64,000 nt of DNA, taken from NCBI RefSeq assembly GCF_001434975.1, contig NZ_AZEL01000044.1:1-64000 (forward strand), written 5' to 3'. The notes under the pieces are model-generated. The model had not been told where the DNA came from. It did no database searches and saw only the letters and a program-made list of their open reading frames with translations. Below are positions 8,106-17,123 of the stretch, in pieces. Each line of letters starts with the position of its first letter. Within the stretch, counting starts at the first letter, position 1. This stretch comes from Lactobacillus gallinarum DSM 10532 = JCM 2011 (GTDB taxonomy: Bacteria; Bacillota; Bacilli; Lactobacillales; Lactobacillaceae). Position numbers and translations under genes: made by a program.

Positions 8106-9604
8106 CTATTTAATTTTTTGACGTAATAATTCCGGTCTTTGTGCTAATTCCGCATATAAGTACGAATCATTGACACAAATCCCCTCAAATTCGCGACCAG
8201 TATGAAAATGACCGCTAGTCAGTACTTTACCAGCACGATTTGTTTTAAATAAATAATCATTGAAGGCAAGATAAATTTGCTTTCTCTTTTTATCATATGC
8301 GATACCTTGTACTGGCGAATTATTACGCATAAATTCACCTTTAGTTGCACCGATCTCAACGGGATGCCAACTGTTGCCGCGGCGAGTTACCTCCCAATAT
8401 TCGAAGCGGTGCTCGGTTGCACTATGATAGACTGCAATAAATTTTTTATCATTTATAAAGACAGCGTTATGAACATAGCGACCATCCTTAGCTGATTTAT
8501 TCCAAATCTTGAAAGTCCAAATTCGTTTAATTCGCAAATCTTTTTTACTAATTTGCATAATTTCTTCAGACTGAGCGCTATGACGAAGCAAATGGTCATT
8601 AGCAATTGCATAAATATACTTATCTGTAGCACCAAATGCTTGACCATGCCCTAACTTAATATTAGGACTAACTTTGACCTCGGAAGCTAATCGCGTGAAT
8701 TCTGCCCAAGGAAGCTATGGCAACTTTTGCATAACATAGCGATTAGGTACGTGATTAAACTTATAGACCACAATATGTGCACGCGTATTATGTGGTGATT
8801 CATACATCGTCGCATACATTGAACCATTCGAAATAGTTACACCTTCAGGCACAGGACCTACCATCCCAATTTTTTCGCCATCTTGGCTTAAAGTAGCAGG
8901 TTGATAGAAATATGTCTTTAATCTAAAAGGCTTGCTTTTTAAAACGTGTAGTTTGGTTTCTGGTGCATAACTTGCACCTTTGCCCCAATTGCCAGAAGTT
9001 TTGTAATGCTTAAACCAACTGCTTGCAGCTTTTCCCGCTTGCTCCGTTTTATTGGCCTTAGCAATGCCTTCATGAGCATTACTTCTTACCTCAACTACTA
9101 TATGTGCACGAGCTTTACCCTAAGAAAACTTTATTTTATGCTTACCAGCATCGTTAGATAACACTTCATCTTGCGATGCCTTAACTTTATCAGGATCTAT
9201 CACGGTTCCTGTTGAGTCTGTAGCGAAGTTAATTGCATCCCTTGTAGGAAAACTATAATGTGAATTCTTAACTAAACTAACATTTTTGGCAACATCAATT
9301 TTATCTCTCAAGAAAGCTCGTTGATTAAGCCAGCTTTGTGCCCATCAATCCAAACGTAATAATACTTTGACTTTCCTACTTTTCTTACGGCATTCGCTTG
9401 AAAATTGCCATATTTAAAGGTACGTGCCAGACCCATACTTCCCGCTGGACCCTTACGCGTTAATTTTCGATAAATTCGATAATTACCATTTTCATTAATC
9501 ATCTTGGGTTGAAATGAACCTAAACTTTTAGCTAAAACCGTTCTTGGTTTAACTAAAAAAATAATCATTAAACTCATAATGATCAATACTTTTAATTTCT
9601 TCAT
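8106..9604 (-). pseudogene. Decayed gene for a secreted SH3-like/beta-propeller-like protein (frameshift plus two amber stops)
   Basis: The gene originally encoded about 500 residues. The 5' part (from 9604) has a signal peptide (residues 1-25, ending VLA) and an SH3-like module around YYYVWIDGHKAG. The frame then shifts near 9330, and the other frame continues WLNQRAFLRDKIDVAKN, which restores the expected GW-type motif. The same frame is interrupted by TAG at 9120-9122 and again by TAG at 8715-8717. Between them 134 codons are open, including the stretch MVGPVPEGVTISNGSMYATM. After the second TAG the frame runs 202 codons to 8106, with repeated short beta-strand-like units (VQGIAYDKKRKQIYLAF). 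Three lesions make loss of function likely. The exact family is not recognised. Confidence 0.75.
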
Positions 9605-9670
9605 TAAATATCCCTCTACTAATAATCCCAGTTATCTATTTTAAGAAAATAATTTCATTACTCAATACAA

Positions 9671-9708
9671 AAAAGCCGAGATTCATGAACGAATCTCGAC
9701 TTTTTGTT
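9671..9708 (-). terminator. Terminator of the small SLAP-like gene
   Basis: The stem CGAGATTC/GAATCTCG has T-runs on both sides. On the minus strand it follows the gene ending at 9724. Confidence 0.85.
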
Positions 9709-9723
9709 ATTTTGTGTTTAATT

Positions 9724-10500
9724 TTAGTTTTCTACGATTAAGCTCTTAAGATCATCTGATAACTTAACTGGTGCATATTTAGCACTAACTAACTTAACAG
9801 CACTTTGCTTTACATAGCGCTTCTTGCCAATATAAACATATCTAGTCTTACCATGCTTAACGATCATTGATGACTTAAACTTCTTACCCTTCTTGATCTT
9901 CTTCTTAGAAGCTTTGAAGTAGATCTTCTTGGACTTCTTAGTCTTCTTGTAAGCGTAGTAAATCTTTGCACCCTTCTTTGACTTAGGAGTTACAACGATG
10001 TACTTTAAATCTCTGTTATTGTAAGCATCTTGGATTGCTTTAGCATCGCTTTCAGCTTGCTTTGCCCATTCATCTTGAGTTGGAACTTTAGTTGAAGCAG
10101 TTACTTCGCTTGCTGGGATAAAGACTGGAGTGTCTTTACCATCAACTGTCATATTTTGAACATAATATACAGCTGAATTATTATTTTGACCATTTGATGT
10201 TATATCTAATGAATAATAAACTTGAATAGTTTGACCCTTTGTGTAAGATGAAGCAATCTTTTTAAGTGTTTTACCATCTGAATTCAAAGCGAGCAAAGCA
10301 GGCTTATCACTATTAATAGTAACAGCTACTGATCTACGCTTAACGCTAATAGTACCTTTTTTAGCTTGTGAATTGGTACTTGCAGTTTGAGTTGTATCAG
10401 CGGCATGTGCAGTTTGACTTAATACAGCACCGCTACCAGCTAAGCTAGTTGAAAGCATCACAGCTGCAGCTAATGAAGTAAATAATTTTTTAGTTTTCAT
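9724..10500 (-). CDS. Secreted, strongly cationic SLAP-like surface protein
   Basis: The 258-residue product has a signal peptide with cleavage likely after AHAA (about residue 34). A middle region with alternating short strands (VAVTINSDKPALLAL, VYYSLDITSN) follows. Near residues 176-235 is a lysine-rich segment (KKTKKSKKIYFKASKKKIKK), and then TRYVYIGKKRYVKQSAVKL, which resembles the end of an S-layer SLAP module. Such modules bind cell-wall polymers in acidophilus-group lactobacilli. It has its own terminator. The role is unknown, and the C-terminal half is probably the wall-binding part. Confidence 0.65.
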   Translation of the reverse strand: MKTKKLFTSLAAAVMLSTSLAGSGAVLSQTAHAADTTQTASTNSQAKKGTISVKRRSVAVTINSDKPALLALNSDGKTLKKIASSYTKGQTIQVYYSLDITSNGQNNNSAVYYVQNMTVDGKDTPVFIPASEVTASTKVPTQDEWAKQAESDAKAIQDAYNNRDLKYIVVTPKSKKGAKIYYAYKKTKKSKKIYFKASKKKIKKGKKFKSSMIVKHGKTRYVYIGKKRYVKQSAVKLVSAKYAPVKLSDDLKSLIVEN

Positions 10501-10585
10501 ATTAATCTCCTAACTTAAACTCTTATAGTTTCATTATAACATTCATTATTATTCATCAAAATACAAATCCAACTATATTTACATC

Positions 10586-11290
10586 TTAATTACTAGCAAA
10601 TAATTGTCCGATTATTTCCATATCTTCTGCTTGAATTTTAATATCTGCTTTAGGTTGTTCCTTCATCGCATCTGCTTCAATCAATGGAATAATTCTCTTT
10701 TGGTTAAAGTAACTAATAACCAAGTCTATGACACTAACTTTATATTTAGTTGCGATTTCTGCTAAAGCATCAATATCTTCTCTAATCGAAATCTCAACTT
10801 GCATTTTATGCTCACGAGCTAGATTAATTAATACTGGATCTTCGTAGTTTAATTGCATTACTACTGGCTTAACTTTTTCTTTAAGCAATTCACCTAAACT
10901 ATCAGTAGTTGCGTCGGCAACGCCTAAACACTTAACCCAGCCTTTACACTTTGCTTCTTCCAATTCATGCCAGATTTCCTGATTACGTTTTTGATCATCA
11001 CTCAATTTTAATAAGCAAAGATCGGGACGGCTGCTAATTAAATTAGCCCTAACTGTAGCAAAATAATTGCGTAATTCCTCACTGGTCTTTACATCCTCTG
11101 AAATCACAGTTTCCAAAAAGAGCTGTGGTAACTTTTTTCGCATGTTCATTTTTTGATCAGCAGTCTGTTCAATCAATCGAAATCCTGCTGCAACGGCTTC
11201 ATTAAAAGTTTGATCATTATCAACCTGCACACCAACTTTAGGTATTAAGCTACCATCATTTAGTACAATTGCTTCATCAAAAATTGACAT
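10586..11290 (-). CDS. Divergent aldo/keto-reductase-like protein
   Basis: The product has 234 residues when started at ATG 11290. It is shorter than typical aldo/keto reductases (about 275-280). The fold signature is visible: IVLNDGSLIPKVGVQV at the N-terminus, FNEAVAAGFRLIEQTA in place of the usual A-x-x-G-x-R-x-x-D-T-A, CLGVADATTDSLGELL and QLNYEDP. The catalytic Asp and Tyr are replaced in RLIEQTADQKM, and no KHW-type histidine motif is seen, so reductase activity is doubtful. It is the last gene of a six-gene run and lies 12 bases after the OsmC gene. Confidence 0.6.
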   Translation of the reverse strand: MSIFDEAIVLNDGSLIPKVGVQVDNDQTFNEAVAAGFRLIEQTADQKMNMRKKLPQLFLETVISEDVKTSEELRNYFATVRANLISSRPDLCLLKLSDDQKRNQEIWHELEEAKCKGWVKCLGVADATTDSLGELLKEKVKPVVMQLNYEDPVLINLAREHKMQVEISIREDIDALAEIATKYKVSVIDLVISYFNQKRIIPLIEADAMKEQPKADIKIQAEDMEIIGQLFASN

Positions 11291-11302
11291 CAAAATTCAT
11301 CC

Positions 11303-11710
11303 CTATCCCAGCTCAACATAAATCTTAATTGCTTCTTTAAGGGTTTGATATACCGTAGATACGTGCAAGCTATGGGCTAAAAATTCTTCTTTTTCAGCTC
11401 TAGTCATATCTGAATCAAAGAAAACCTTAATCTTCATTTCAGTAACCACAGATTTGCCATGGTCTAATTTTTCTGTTTTAGCTTGATTTTCAATACGAAG
11501 ATTTTTAATACCAAGATGATGGATTTTATTAATCATCCCTGCCGATATTTCAATGCAAGAATTAACGCTGCCGCACAAATATTCAACTGGATTAGGTCCT
11601 GCATTGTACTTGTCATCACTTACATCACAAATAAAGCTATGGTCACGAGCATCACTCTTAATCTGCCATTCTGTATCTTCAAGTTTAGATTTTACTAAAT
11701 AGTCACTCAT
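11303..11710 (-). CDS. OsmC/Ohr-family protein
   Basis: The 135-residue product has the usual family length. PNPVEYLCGSVNSCIEISAG contains the first conserved peroxidatic cysteine region. The C-terminal helix LHVSTVYQTL lacks the second cysteine that OsmC/Ohr peroxidases use for thiol cycling, as HxxCPV-type motifs do. It may therefore not be a classical organic-hydroperoxide reductase. It is encoded 18 bases after the MFS gene in the same run of genes, with AGGAAA as ribosome-binding site. Confidence 0.8.
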   Translation of the reverse strand: MSDYLVKSKLEDTEWQIKSDARDHSFICDVSDDKYNAGPNPVEYLCGSVNSCIEISAGMINKIHHLGIKNLRIENQAKTEKLDHGKSVVTEMKIKVFFDSDMTRAEKEEFLAHSLHVSTVYQTLKEAIKIYVELG

Positions 11711-11728
11711 AATATTTTCCTTTCTCTG

Positions 11729-12904
11729 TTAATGGTGATCAATTGCTCCATTAAGTCGCTTGCGCCAAATAAAGTAAACTACTAACATCAGAGGCACCAA
11801 TACCAAATCAACCCAATAAAAATATTTAACCGGCAATACGCTGTCAACTACCCCACTAATCATCGGGCCAAAGGACATTGCAACATCCAATCCCAGGTAA
11901 AAAGTAGAACTGGCTAAACCTTGCTCCTCAATGGGGGCAAGCAATAATGCCGTAGACTGCAAAACGGAATAAATAATACCATAGCCCAACGCCATTCCAG
12001 CAGCAGCTAAGGCCATTTGCCAGTTATTATTCATCACTGCCAATAAAAAGATATAAGCTGCAGTAGACACCAGACTAAGCCAGAACCACACACCAAAACG
12101 AACAGTATCAAAATACCGCTTTAAGCCTATTCTGATCACTAATAAGACTAACGCATAAATCAAAAAGTAACTACCAACAGCGACAGTTAAATGACGCTGT
12201 TCAACATAAGTCACAATATCAGCCTGCGTAATAAAATAAGGCATCCCAAACAACGTGGTTAAAATTGCGACTGGCAAAACGTTCATCTGGATAATCTTAA
12301 AGTGCTTTTTCTGCGTCTGTCCTTTTTTCTTAAGTGGCAAAGCATGATTGCCAACAAACTGAATCGCCACAATCATCAAAAAGGCCGCAATCGCTGCAGC
12401 AATTAAACTTTCACGATAACCAATTTTTTGATAAATATTAATTGAAAGCGCTGGTGCTAATGCCATAGCTAGTGCATTCATTAAACCGTAAAAGCCCATC
12501 GCTTCACCTACGTGTTGACGCGGTACTAAAAATGCTAGCCAGGTTGTCATGCAAACAGTACACAGAACATAGCCCGTTCCGTTGATTAGTCTAAATAATA
12601 ACAACAGTCCACTTGATGGCGTAAAAATATAGCCTAACACGCCAATCAAGATCAAAACACCGCCAATTAAAGACAAACGATACTTTGAAAATTTATCAGT
12701 TAAGTTACCTGCAACAGGGCGTAAAAACATGGCCGCTATACTCATAATCCCAACAATCACGCCGGCAAAGGCACTGCTGGCTCCTAATTTTTTAGCGTAC
12801 CCATTAATCAGTGGGTTAACAAACATCGTGCTAAACATAAAGAAAAAAGATGCTGCCATTACTAAGACAACATCTTTGCTATAAATAGATTTTCTCTTAG
12901 TCAA
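11729..12904 (-). CDS. MFS transporter
   Basis: About 391 residues with twelve predicted membrane segments. The motif GNLTDKFSKYRLSLIGG after TM2 is the MFS loop signature. A TTG start at 12904 (MTKRKSIYSKDVV) is preferred over the upstream TTG at 12937 because GAGGGA lies 7 bases before it. The substrate is not evident. Proteins of this kind are often drug or metabolite exporters. It lies 44 bases after the histidine-kinase gene and 18 before the OsmC gene, which suggests that its expression follows the two-component system. Confidence 0.8.
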   Translation of the reverse strand: MTKRKSIYSKDVVLVMAASFFFMFSTMFVNPLINGYAKKLGASSAFAGVIVGIMSIAAMFLRPVAGNLTDKFSKYRLSLIGGVLILIGVLGYIFTPSSGLLLLFRLINGTGYVLCTVCMTTWLAFLVPRQHVGEAMGFYGLMNALAMALAPALSINIYQKIGYRESLIAAAIAAFLMIVAIQFVGNHALPLKKKGQTQKKHFKIIQMNVLPVAILTTLFGMPYFITQADIVTYVEQRHLTVAVGSYFLIYALVLLVIRIGLKRYFDTVRFGVWFWLSLVSTAAYIFLLAVMNNNWQMALAAAGMALGYGIIYSVLQSTALLLAPIEEQGLASSTFYLGLDVAMSFGPMISGVVDSVLPVKYFYWVDLVLVPLMLVVYFIWRKRLNGAIDHH

Positions 12905-12948
12905 ATCAGTCCCTCGATTTCTATTTTTATTATACAACTATCAAGAAA

Positions 12949-14223
12949 CTATTTGACTATTTTAAGACTAACGGTAAAAACAATGTCTTCGCCCTTGTAG
13001 CCAACTGAGATCTTGCCACGAAAAGCCTGTACTAACTCGCGTGCCATCGCGAGACCGATGCCAAAGCCGCCTTTTTTAGAATTATGCGACTCATCTTCTC
13101 GATAAAATCTTTCAAAAAAGTGAGTATAATTTTTGTTTTTGCCTTCTTTATAAGTATTGCTGATACGCAAAACAGCATTCTTGCTCAAAGGACTCTTGGA
13201 TAATTCCACTCTAATTCTGCCATGTGGATCACAATATTTTCTAGCATTATCAAGTAAAATATTAATGATTTCTGCCAATGAATGCTTTTCAGCAATTACA
13301 TTTAATCCTTCACGAATAGAAACCTGATATGTCAGATCATTCTTTTTCATGATCGATTTAAAATCTTGAGTTGATTGTTCAACAATTTTTGAGAAATTAA
13401 CTTTACTTAAAGTTAATTCTCCCATTTCACCCGCTCTAGCTAATGAAATTAATCGATTAACTAATTTAGTTAGCTTATCAACCTGTTCTTTGGTACTTTG
13501 ATTCCATTCCGAGTCATTACCTAACATTTCTTCCATTTCGGTATTAGCAGAAATCACCGCTAAAGGTGTCTTCAGCTCATGCCCCGCATTAGTAATAAAT
13601 TCCTGCTGCTTGTGATATGTATCAATAATCGGTTTAATTGCTCTGCGAGAAACTAAGATTAGCACTAATGCGAATACAATTAATGCGCCAATTCCTAAAA
13701 CCACTGCCACTCTGAACATCAACCAAAAACGATTATAAATTAAGGTCTCATTTAAAAAGACGATTAAAGTTTGACCAGCTGAATCTTTGGTAACTCTATA
13801 AGCATACTGATTTTGTCCCGCCTTAATATTTCCTTGCTTATTATGTTCAGCCAATGTTCTGCGAGTAATATCAGCAATTTCAGTATTTTTAATCTTATAA
13901 ACGTTATTGTTATTAATAACCTTAACTTGATGGTTAGCATCAATTGTTACCGCAAAATAGCGATATTGATAAACAGCTTCAGGATTATATTTTCCCGCTA
14001 AAAAATTCCGATTAATTAAGTCATCCTGATTGCCAAAAGCCGGCTGCGCATTATGCGGTGAAAGATGACCCTCATTTTTTACTAAAGCGGTCAAAACTCG
14101 ATTAACTTCATTTTGATTTTGAATACGAGTAATTCCTACCAAACTACCTAGTGTAATTAACAAAACTATCAATAAAGCAGCGACAGAAGCACCAATAAAT
14201 TTCCAGCGAAATTTTTGAATCAT
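12949..14223 (-). CDS. Sensor histidine kinase
   Basis: The 424-residue product has TM1 at about 10-32 and TM2 at about 167-191. An extracytoplasmic sensor domain of about 135 residues lies between them. The H-box NAGHELKTPLAVIS is near residue 215, the N-box ILLDNARKYC is present, and the G-box is GGFGIGLAMARELV. No clear HAMP domain is seen between TM2 and the H-box. It would phosphorylate the OmpR-type regulator encoded 8 bases upstream. The signal is unknown. The sensor domain has YRYFAVTIDANHQVKVINN, which resembles a PAS/Cache-like strand pattern. Confidence 0.93.
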   Translation of the reverse strand: MIQKFRWKFIGASVAALLIVLLITLGSLVGITRIQNQNEVNRVLTALVKNEGHLSPHNAQPAFGNQDDLINRNFLAGKYNPEAVYQYRYFAVTIDANHQVKVINNNNVYKIKNTEIADITRRTLAEHNKQGNIKAGQNQYAYRVTKDSAGQTLIVFLNETLIYNRFWLMFRVAVVLGIGALIVFALVLILVSRRAIKPIIDTYHKQQEFITNAGHELKTPLAVISANTEMEEMLGNDSEWNQSTKEQVDKLTKLVNRLISLARAGEMGELTLSKVNFSKIVEQSTQDFKSIMKKNDLTYQVSIREGLNVIAEKHSLAEIINILLDNARKYCDPHGRIRVELSKSPLSKNAVLRISNTYKEGKNKNYTHFFERFYREDESHNSKKGGFGIGLAMARELVQAFRGKISVGYKGEDIVFTVSLKIVK

Positions 14224-14231
14224 CTTATCAC

Positions 14232-14897
14232 CTACTTAACTAAGCTATAATTACCATCTTTTATTCCGTTAATCTTCACAGAACTTTGAATTGATTGCAA
14301 TTTTTGTCTTAAATAGGAGACATATATCCAAACTATGTCGCTGTTTGCATCTTTGTCATTGCGCCATACATGGCTAAGTAATTCTTCAGTCGATAATTCT
14401 TTTCCTTCATTCAAAATAAAGTAATCCATCAACTGCGTTTCTTGTCCATTTAACCGAATGGAATTATGACTCACTAATTCTTGTTCAGACACATTCAGAG
14501 TAACATCACCAACGCTCACTTCATTAGGAGTAAAGTCATCCTCTCTTCTCTCCTTTGAACGCAGTCTAGCCAGCAATTCTTTTAATGAGAATGGTTTAGT
14601 TATATAATCGTCTGCCCCACTATCAAGGCCAGTTACTCGATCATCAATTTCTGACTTTGCAGTAAGCATTAAAATATATGACTTATCACCACTTTTTCTA
14701 ATTTTTTTTAAAGCGGTAATTCCATCCATTACCGGCATCATAATGTCCAAGATAATGACATCATATGAATTTTCCTTAGTGTGTTCAACGGCTTTTAAGC
14801 CATTATCGACAGGATCAACTTCATAACCTGCCTTTTGCATGGCAACAGTTAATACTCTGAGTAGTTGTGGTTCATCTTCTGCGACTAAAATCTTCAT
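14232..14897 (-). CDS. OmpR-family response regulator
   Basis: The 221-residue product has a receiver domain with acidic pair Glu7/Asp8, phospho-acceptor Asp51 in VIILDIMMP, a conserved Thr in MLTAKSE and Lys in YITKPFSLKELLARL. The C-terminal winged-helix domain ends VSYLRQKLQ. It is encoded between a (p)ppGpp synthetase gene (7 bases upstream) and its cognate kinase gene (8 bases downstream). Targets are unknown but may include this operon. Confidence 0.94.
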   Translation of the reverse strand: MKILVAEDEPQLLRVLTVAMQKAGYEVDPVDNGLKAVEHTKENSYDVIILDIMMPVMDGITALKKIRKSGDKSYILMLTAKSEIDDRVTGLDSGADDYITKPFSLKELLARLRSKERREDDFTPNEVSVGDVTLNVSEQELVSHNSIRLNGQETQLMDYFILNEGKELSTEELLSHVWRNDKDANSDIVWIYVSYLRQKLQSIQSSVKINGIKDGNYSLVK

Positions 14898-14904
14898 TAA
14901 ATAA

Positions 14905-15519
14905 TCAATCCCCTTCTCTAATCAATTGTCTGATGGTTTGCATACTAATGTCACAAGATGCCAATTCATCAGCAACTCTTTTCAGTTCTTTACCAATCAT
15001 TTCTGGATTCTTGATTTGATGTTTATACTTCATTTCATGCTCTAAGCTTGCCCAAGTATCCATGGCAATTGTTCTTAATTGTACTTCGACAAAATAATGT
15101 CCTGGAATATTACCATCGACATCTTGCTCGGGAACCATTACATCTAAAATCATATGATAGGAACGATAACCATTAGGTTTAGCATTAGTAATATAATCTT
15201 TTTCTTTCACTACACTAACGTTGTCCCATTTTTTAATAGCTGCAATGCAAGTGTAGATATCATCGACAAAATTGCAGACGATACGTAAACCAACGCTATC
15301 TCGATTTTCCCTTAAGGCAGAATTGGGCGTAAGTGGTAATCCCTTCCGTTGGCATTTATCTTCCATGCTCTTTTCGCTTTTAACTCGACCACGCAAGTGT
15401 TCATAAAGTCTTTCGTGATACTTTTTTTCATAATTTTGATTTAAAGTAGTAAATTGCTCCGTCATTTGTTTAAGCAATTTATCTAAAGCAGGGGTATATT
15501 CTCCGTAAATATTCAACAT
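14905..15519 (-). CDS. Small alarmone synthetase (RelA/SpoT synthetase domain only)
   Basis: The 204-residue product holds just the (p)ppGpp synthetase fold. RVKSEKSMEDKCQRKG binds the ATP side, RENRDSVGLRIVCNFVDDIY contains the catalytic region, PNGYRSYHMILDV is the GTP/GDP-binding G-loop, and VEVQLRTIAMDTWASLEHE closes the domain. There is no hydrolase, TGS or ACT domain. The family makes pppGpp or ppGpp from ATP and GTP or GDP under stress. It is the first gene of a compact six-gene run with a two-component pair. RelQ and RelP types cannot be separated by eye. Confidence 0.92.
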   Translation of the reverse strand: MLNIYGEYTPALDKLLKQMTEQFTTLNQNYEKKYHERLYEHLRGRVKSEKSMEDKCQRKGLPLTPNSALRENRDSVGLRIVCNFVDDIYTCIAAIKKWDNVSVVKEKDYITNAKPNGYRSYHMILDVMVPEQDVDGNIPGHYFVEVQLRTIAMDTWASLEHEMKYKHQIKNPEMIGKELKRVADELASCDISMQTIRQLIREGD

Positions 15520-15604
15520 TTATTCCTTCTTCCTATATTCATCATAACAATGAAATTTGACTTTTCTTTGAAGGAACAATTACTAAGGAATTAAGATTAC
15601 AAAT

Positions 15605-15645
15605 GAAAAAGCATACATCGAATAATTATCGACATATGCTTTTTA
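15605..15645 (-). terminator. Terminator of the raffinose/melibiose operon
   Basis: The hairpin arms AAAAAGCATA and TATGCTTTTT surround ATCGA/TCGA pairing. It lies just downstream of gtfA on the minus strand. Confidence 0.8.
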
Positions 15646-15671
15646 AATTGAGAGAGAGTAAGAGAAAGGGT

Positions 15672-17114
15672 TTAGAATTTTATCTGTTCACCATTCACTA
15701 GCACTTGATAAGTTAAATCTTTCAAGTTTGCAACTAGTTCAGCTTTTCTAGTTTGTTCTTTATTCATACGGACGATTCGAATTTCATTTTCATTAGGAGT
15801 AGAAATATCAATTGAGCCATTCAAGTCAAATGCAGCTTCTGTATTTCTAAAAGTGAAGAGCTTGAGTAATGATGCAACAACCGGACGTTGAATTTCTTTT
15901 TCAATCTCTGCTTTGCTGTAATAATGACGGTTGATATTTCTACCTTCTTTAGTTTCTTCCAGCAATTTAATATCATTCTTGCCAGCTAGCATCCCTACAT
16001 AATAAACTTGTGGAATGCCTGGTGCAAAGACTTGCAAGAGTCGTGCCATGAAGTACTTTTGATCATCATCACCAAGAGCTGAATAAAACGTAGTATTGAT
16101 TTGATAAATGTCTAAGTTATGATATTCAGCACTAGAATACTTCTTCTTAACGTTGGCACCAACTTTATATAGCTCTTGACTGGTATAGTCGATCTCCTCA
16201 GGAGAAAGGATATCACGCGCATCAACTACACCAATGCCGTCATGGGTATCCAAAGTAGTAAATTGTTTCATTGGACACTTTTTGAGCCAGGCTGCTAAAC
16301 GATTAGAATTACCAGAATAAAGTGAGTAAAGAGTTACCATTGGCAAAGCAAAATCATAAATAAAGTAACCATGCTTGGCAATCTTAAATGGCATTGAATA
16401 ATGCTCATGAATTTCCGGTAAAATGGTTGCACCCTCGTCTGCAATATCGTCTTGAACTTGCTTCAATAAGTCCCAGATTTCTGGTTCCACAAAGAAATCG
16501 TTGGTATCTAATTTCTTAACCGCATAAGCAAAGGCATCTAGCCGGATAATGTCTGCTCCATGCTTGATCAAGTTAGTTAAAGTATCTTTAATGAATTTTT
16601 GCGTTACCTTTTTCTGCACATCCAAATCAATCTGTTCAGGACCAAAGGTATTCCAAAGCTTTTCCTTGCTACCATCAGCAAAAGTAATTTCTTGATATGG
16701 TGCGCGATCTTTACGCTTATAGATCAAATCAATATCTGCTTGCGTTGGACGATCTTTAGGCCAAAACTTATCCCAACTTAAGAACATATCAGCATATGGA
16801 CTTTTGTCTTTGTGCTCTTGAAAATCCTGATAATATTTAGATTGTCTAGAAATATGGTTAATCATGAAGTCAAACATCAAGTAATATTTTTCACCTAATG
16901 CTTCAACCTGAGCCCAATCACCAAACTTAGGATCTACTGTAGTGTAATCAGTTGGCGCAAAACCGCGGTCACCAGTTGAGGGAAAGAATGGCAACAAGTG
17001 AATGCCACCAACTGCACCTTTTAAGTCATTTTCTAAAACTTCGTTTAATTCTGTTAAATTTTTACCCAAGCTATCTGGATAAGTAATTAGCATGACCTTA
17101 TTTGTAATTGCCAT
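15672..17114 (-). CDS. gtfA: Sucrose phosphorylase (GH13 subfamily 18)
   Basis: The 480-residue product has the usual length. It shows [20 protein letters not shown] near the N-terminus, nucleophile Asp193 in [10 protein letters not shown], acid/base Glu234 in ILPEIHEH, and the transition-state Asp in [10 protein letters not shown]. It converts sucrose and phosphate to alpha-glucose 1-phosphate and fructose in the cytosol. In this operon it would process the sucrose left when MelA removes galactose from raffinose. It lies 9 bases after melA with a good ribosome-binding site (AGGAGT), so the two are co-translated from one message. Confidence 0.93.
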   Translation of the reverse strand: MAITNKVMLITYPDSLGKNLTELNEVLENDLKGAVGGIHLLPFFPSTGDRGFAPTDYTTVDPKFGDWAQVEALGEKYYLMFDFMINHISRQSKYYQDFQEHKDKSPYADMFLSWDKFWPKDRPTQADIDLIYKRKDRAPYQEITFADGSKEKLWNTFGPEQIDLDVQKKVTQKFIKDTLTNLIKHGADIIRLDAFAYAVKKLDTNDFFVEPEIWDLLKQVQDDIADEGATILPEIHEHYSMPFKIAKHGYFIYDFALPMVTLYSLYSGNSNRLAAWLKKCPMKQFTTLDTHDGIGVVDARDILSPEEIDYTSQELYKVGANVKKKYSSAEYHNLDIYQINTTFYSALGDDDQKYFMARLLQVFAPGIPQVYYVGMLAGKNDIKLLEETKEGRNINRHYYSKAEIEKEIQRPVVASLLKLFTFRNTEAAFDLNGSIDISTPNENEIRIVRMNKEQTRKAELVANLKDLTYQVLVNGEQIKF

Positions 17115-17123
17115 AATTTACTC

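Noticed and set aside
8106-9604. Programmed TAG recoding or pyrrolysine-like use
   Set aside because: The same gene also has a frameshift, and no recoding element or supporting genes are visible. Ordinary decay explains it better.
9724-10500. Bacteriocin or cationic antimicrobial peptide precursor
   Set aside because: The length, signal peptide and SLAP-like end fit a wall-binding protein better. No immunity or processing genes are nearby.
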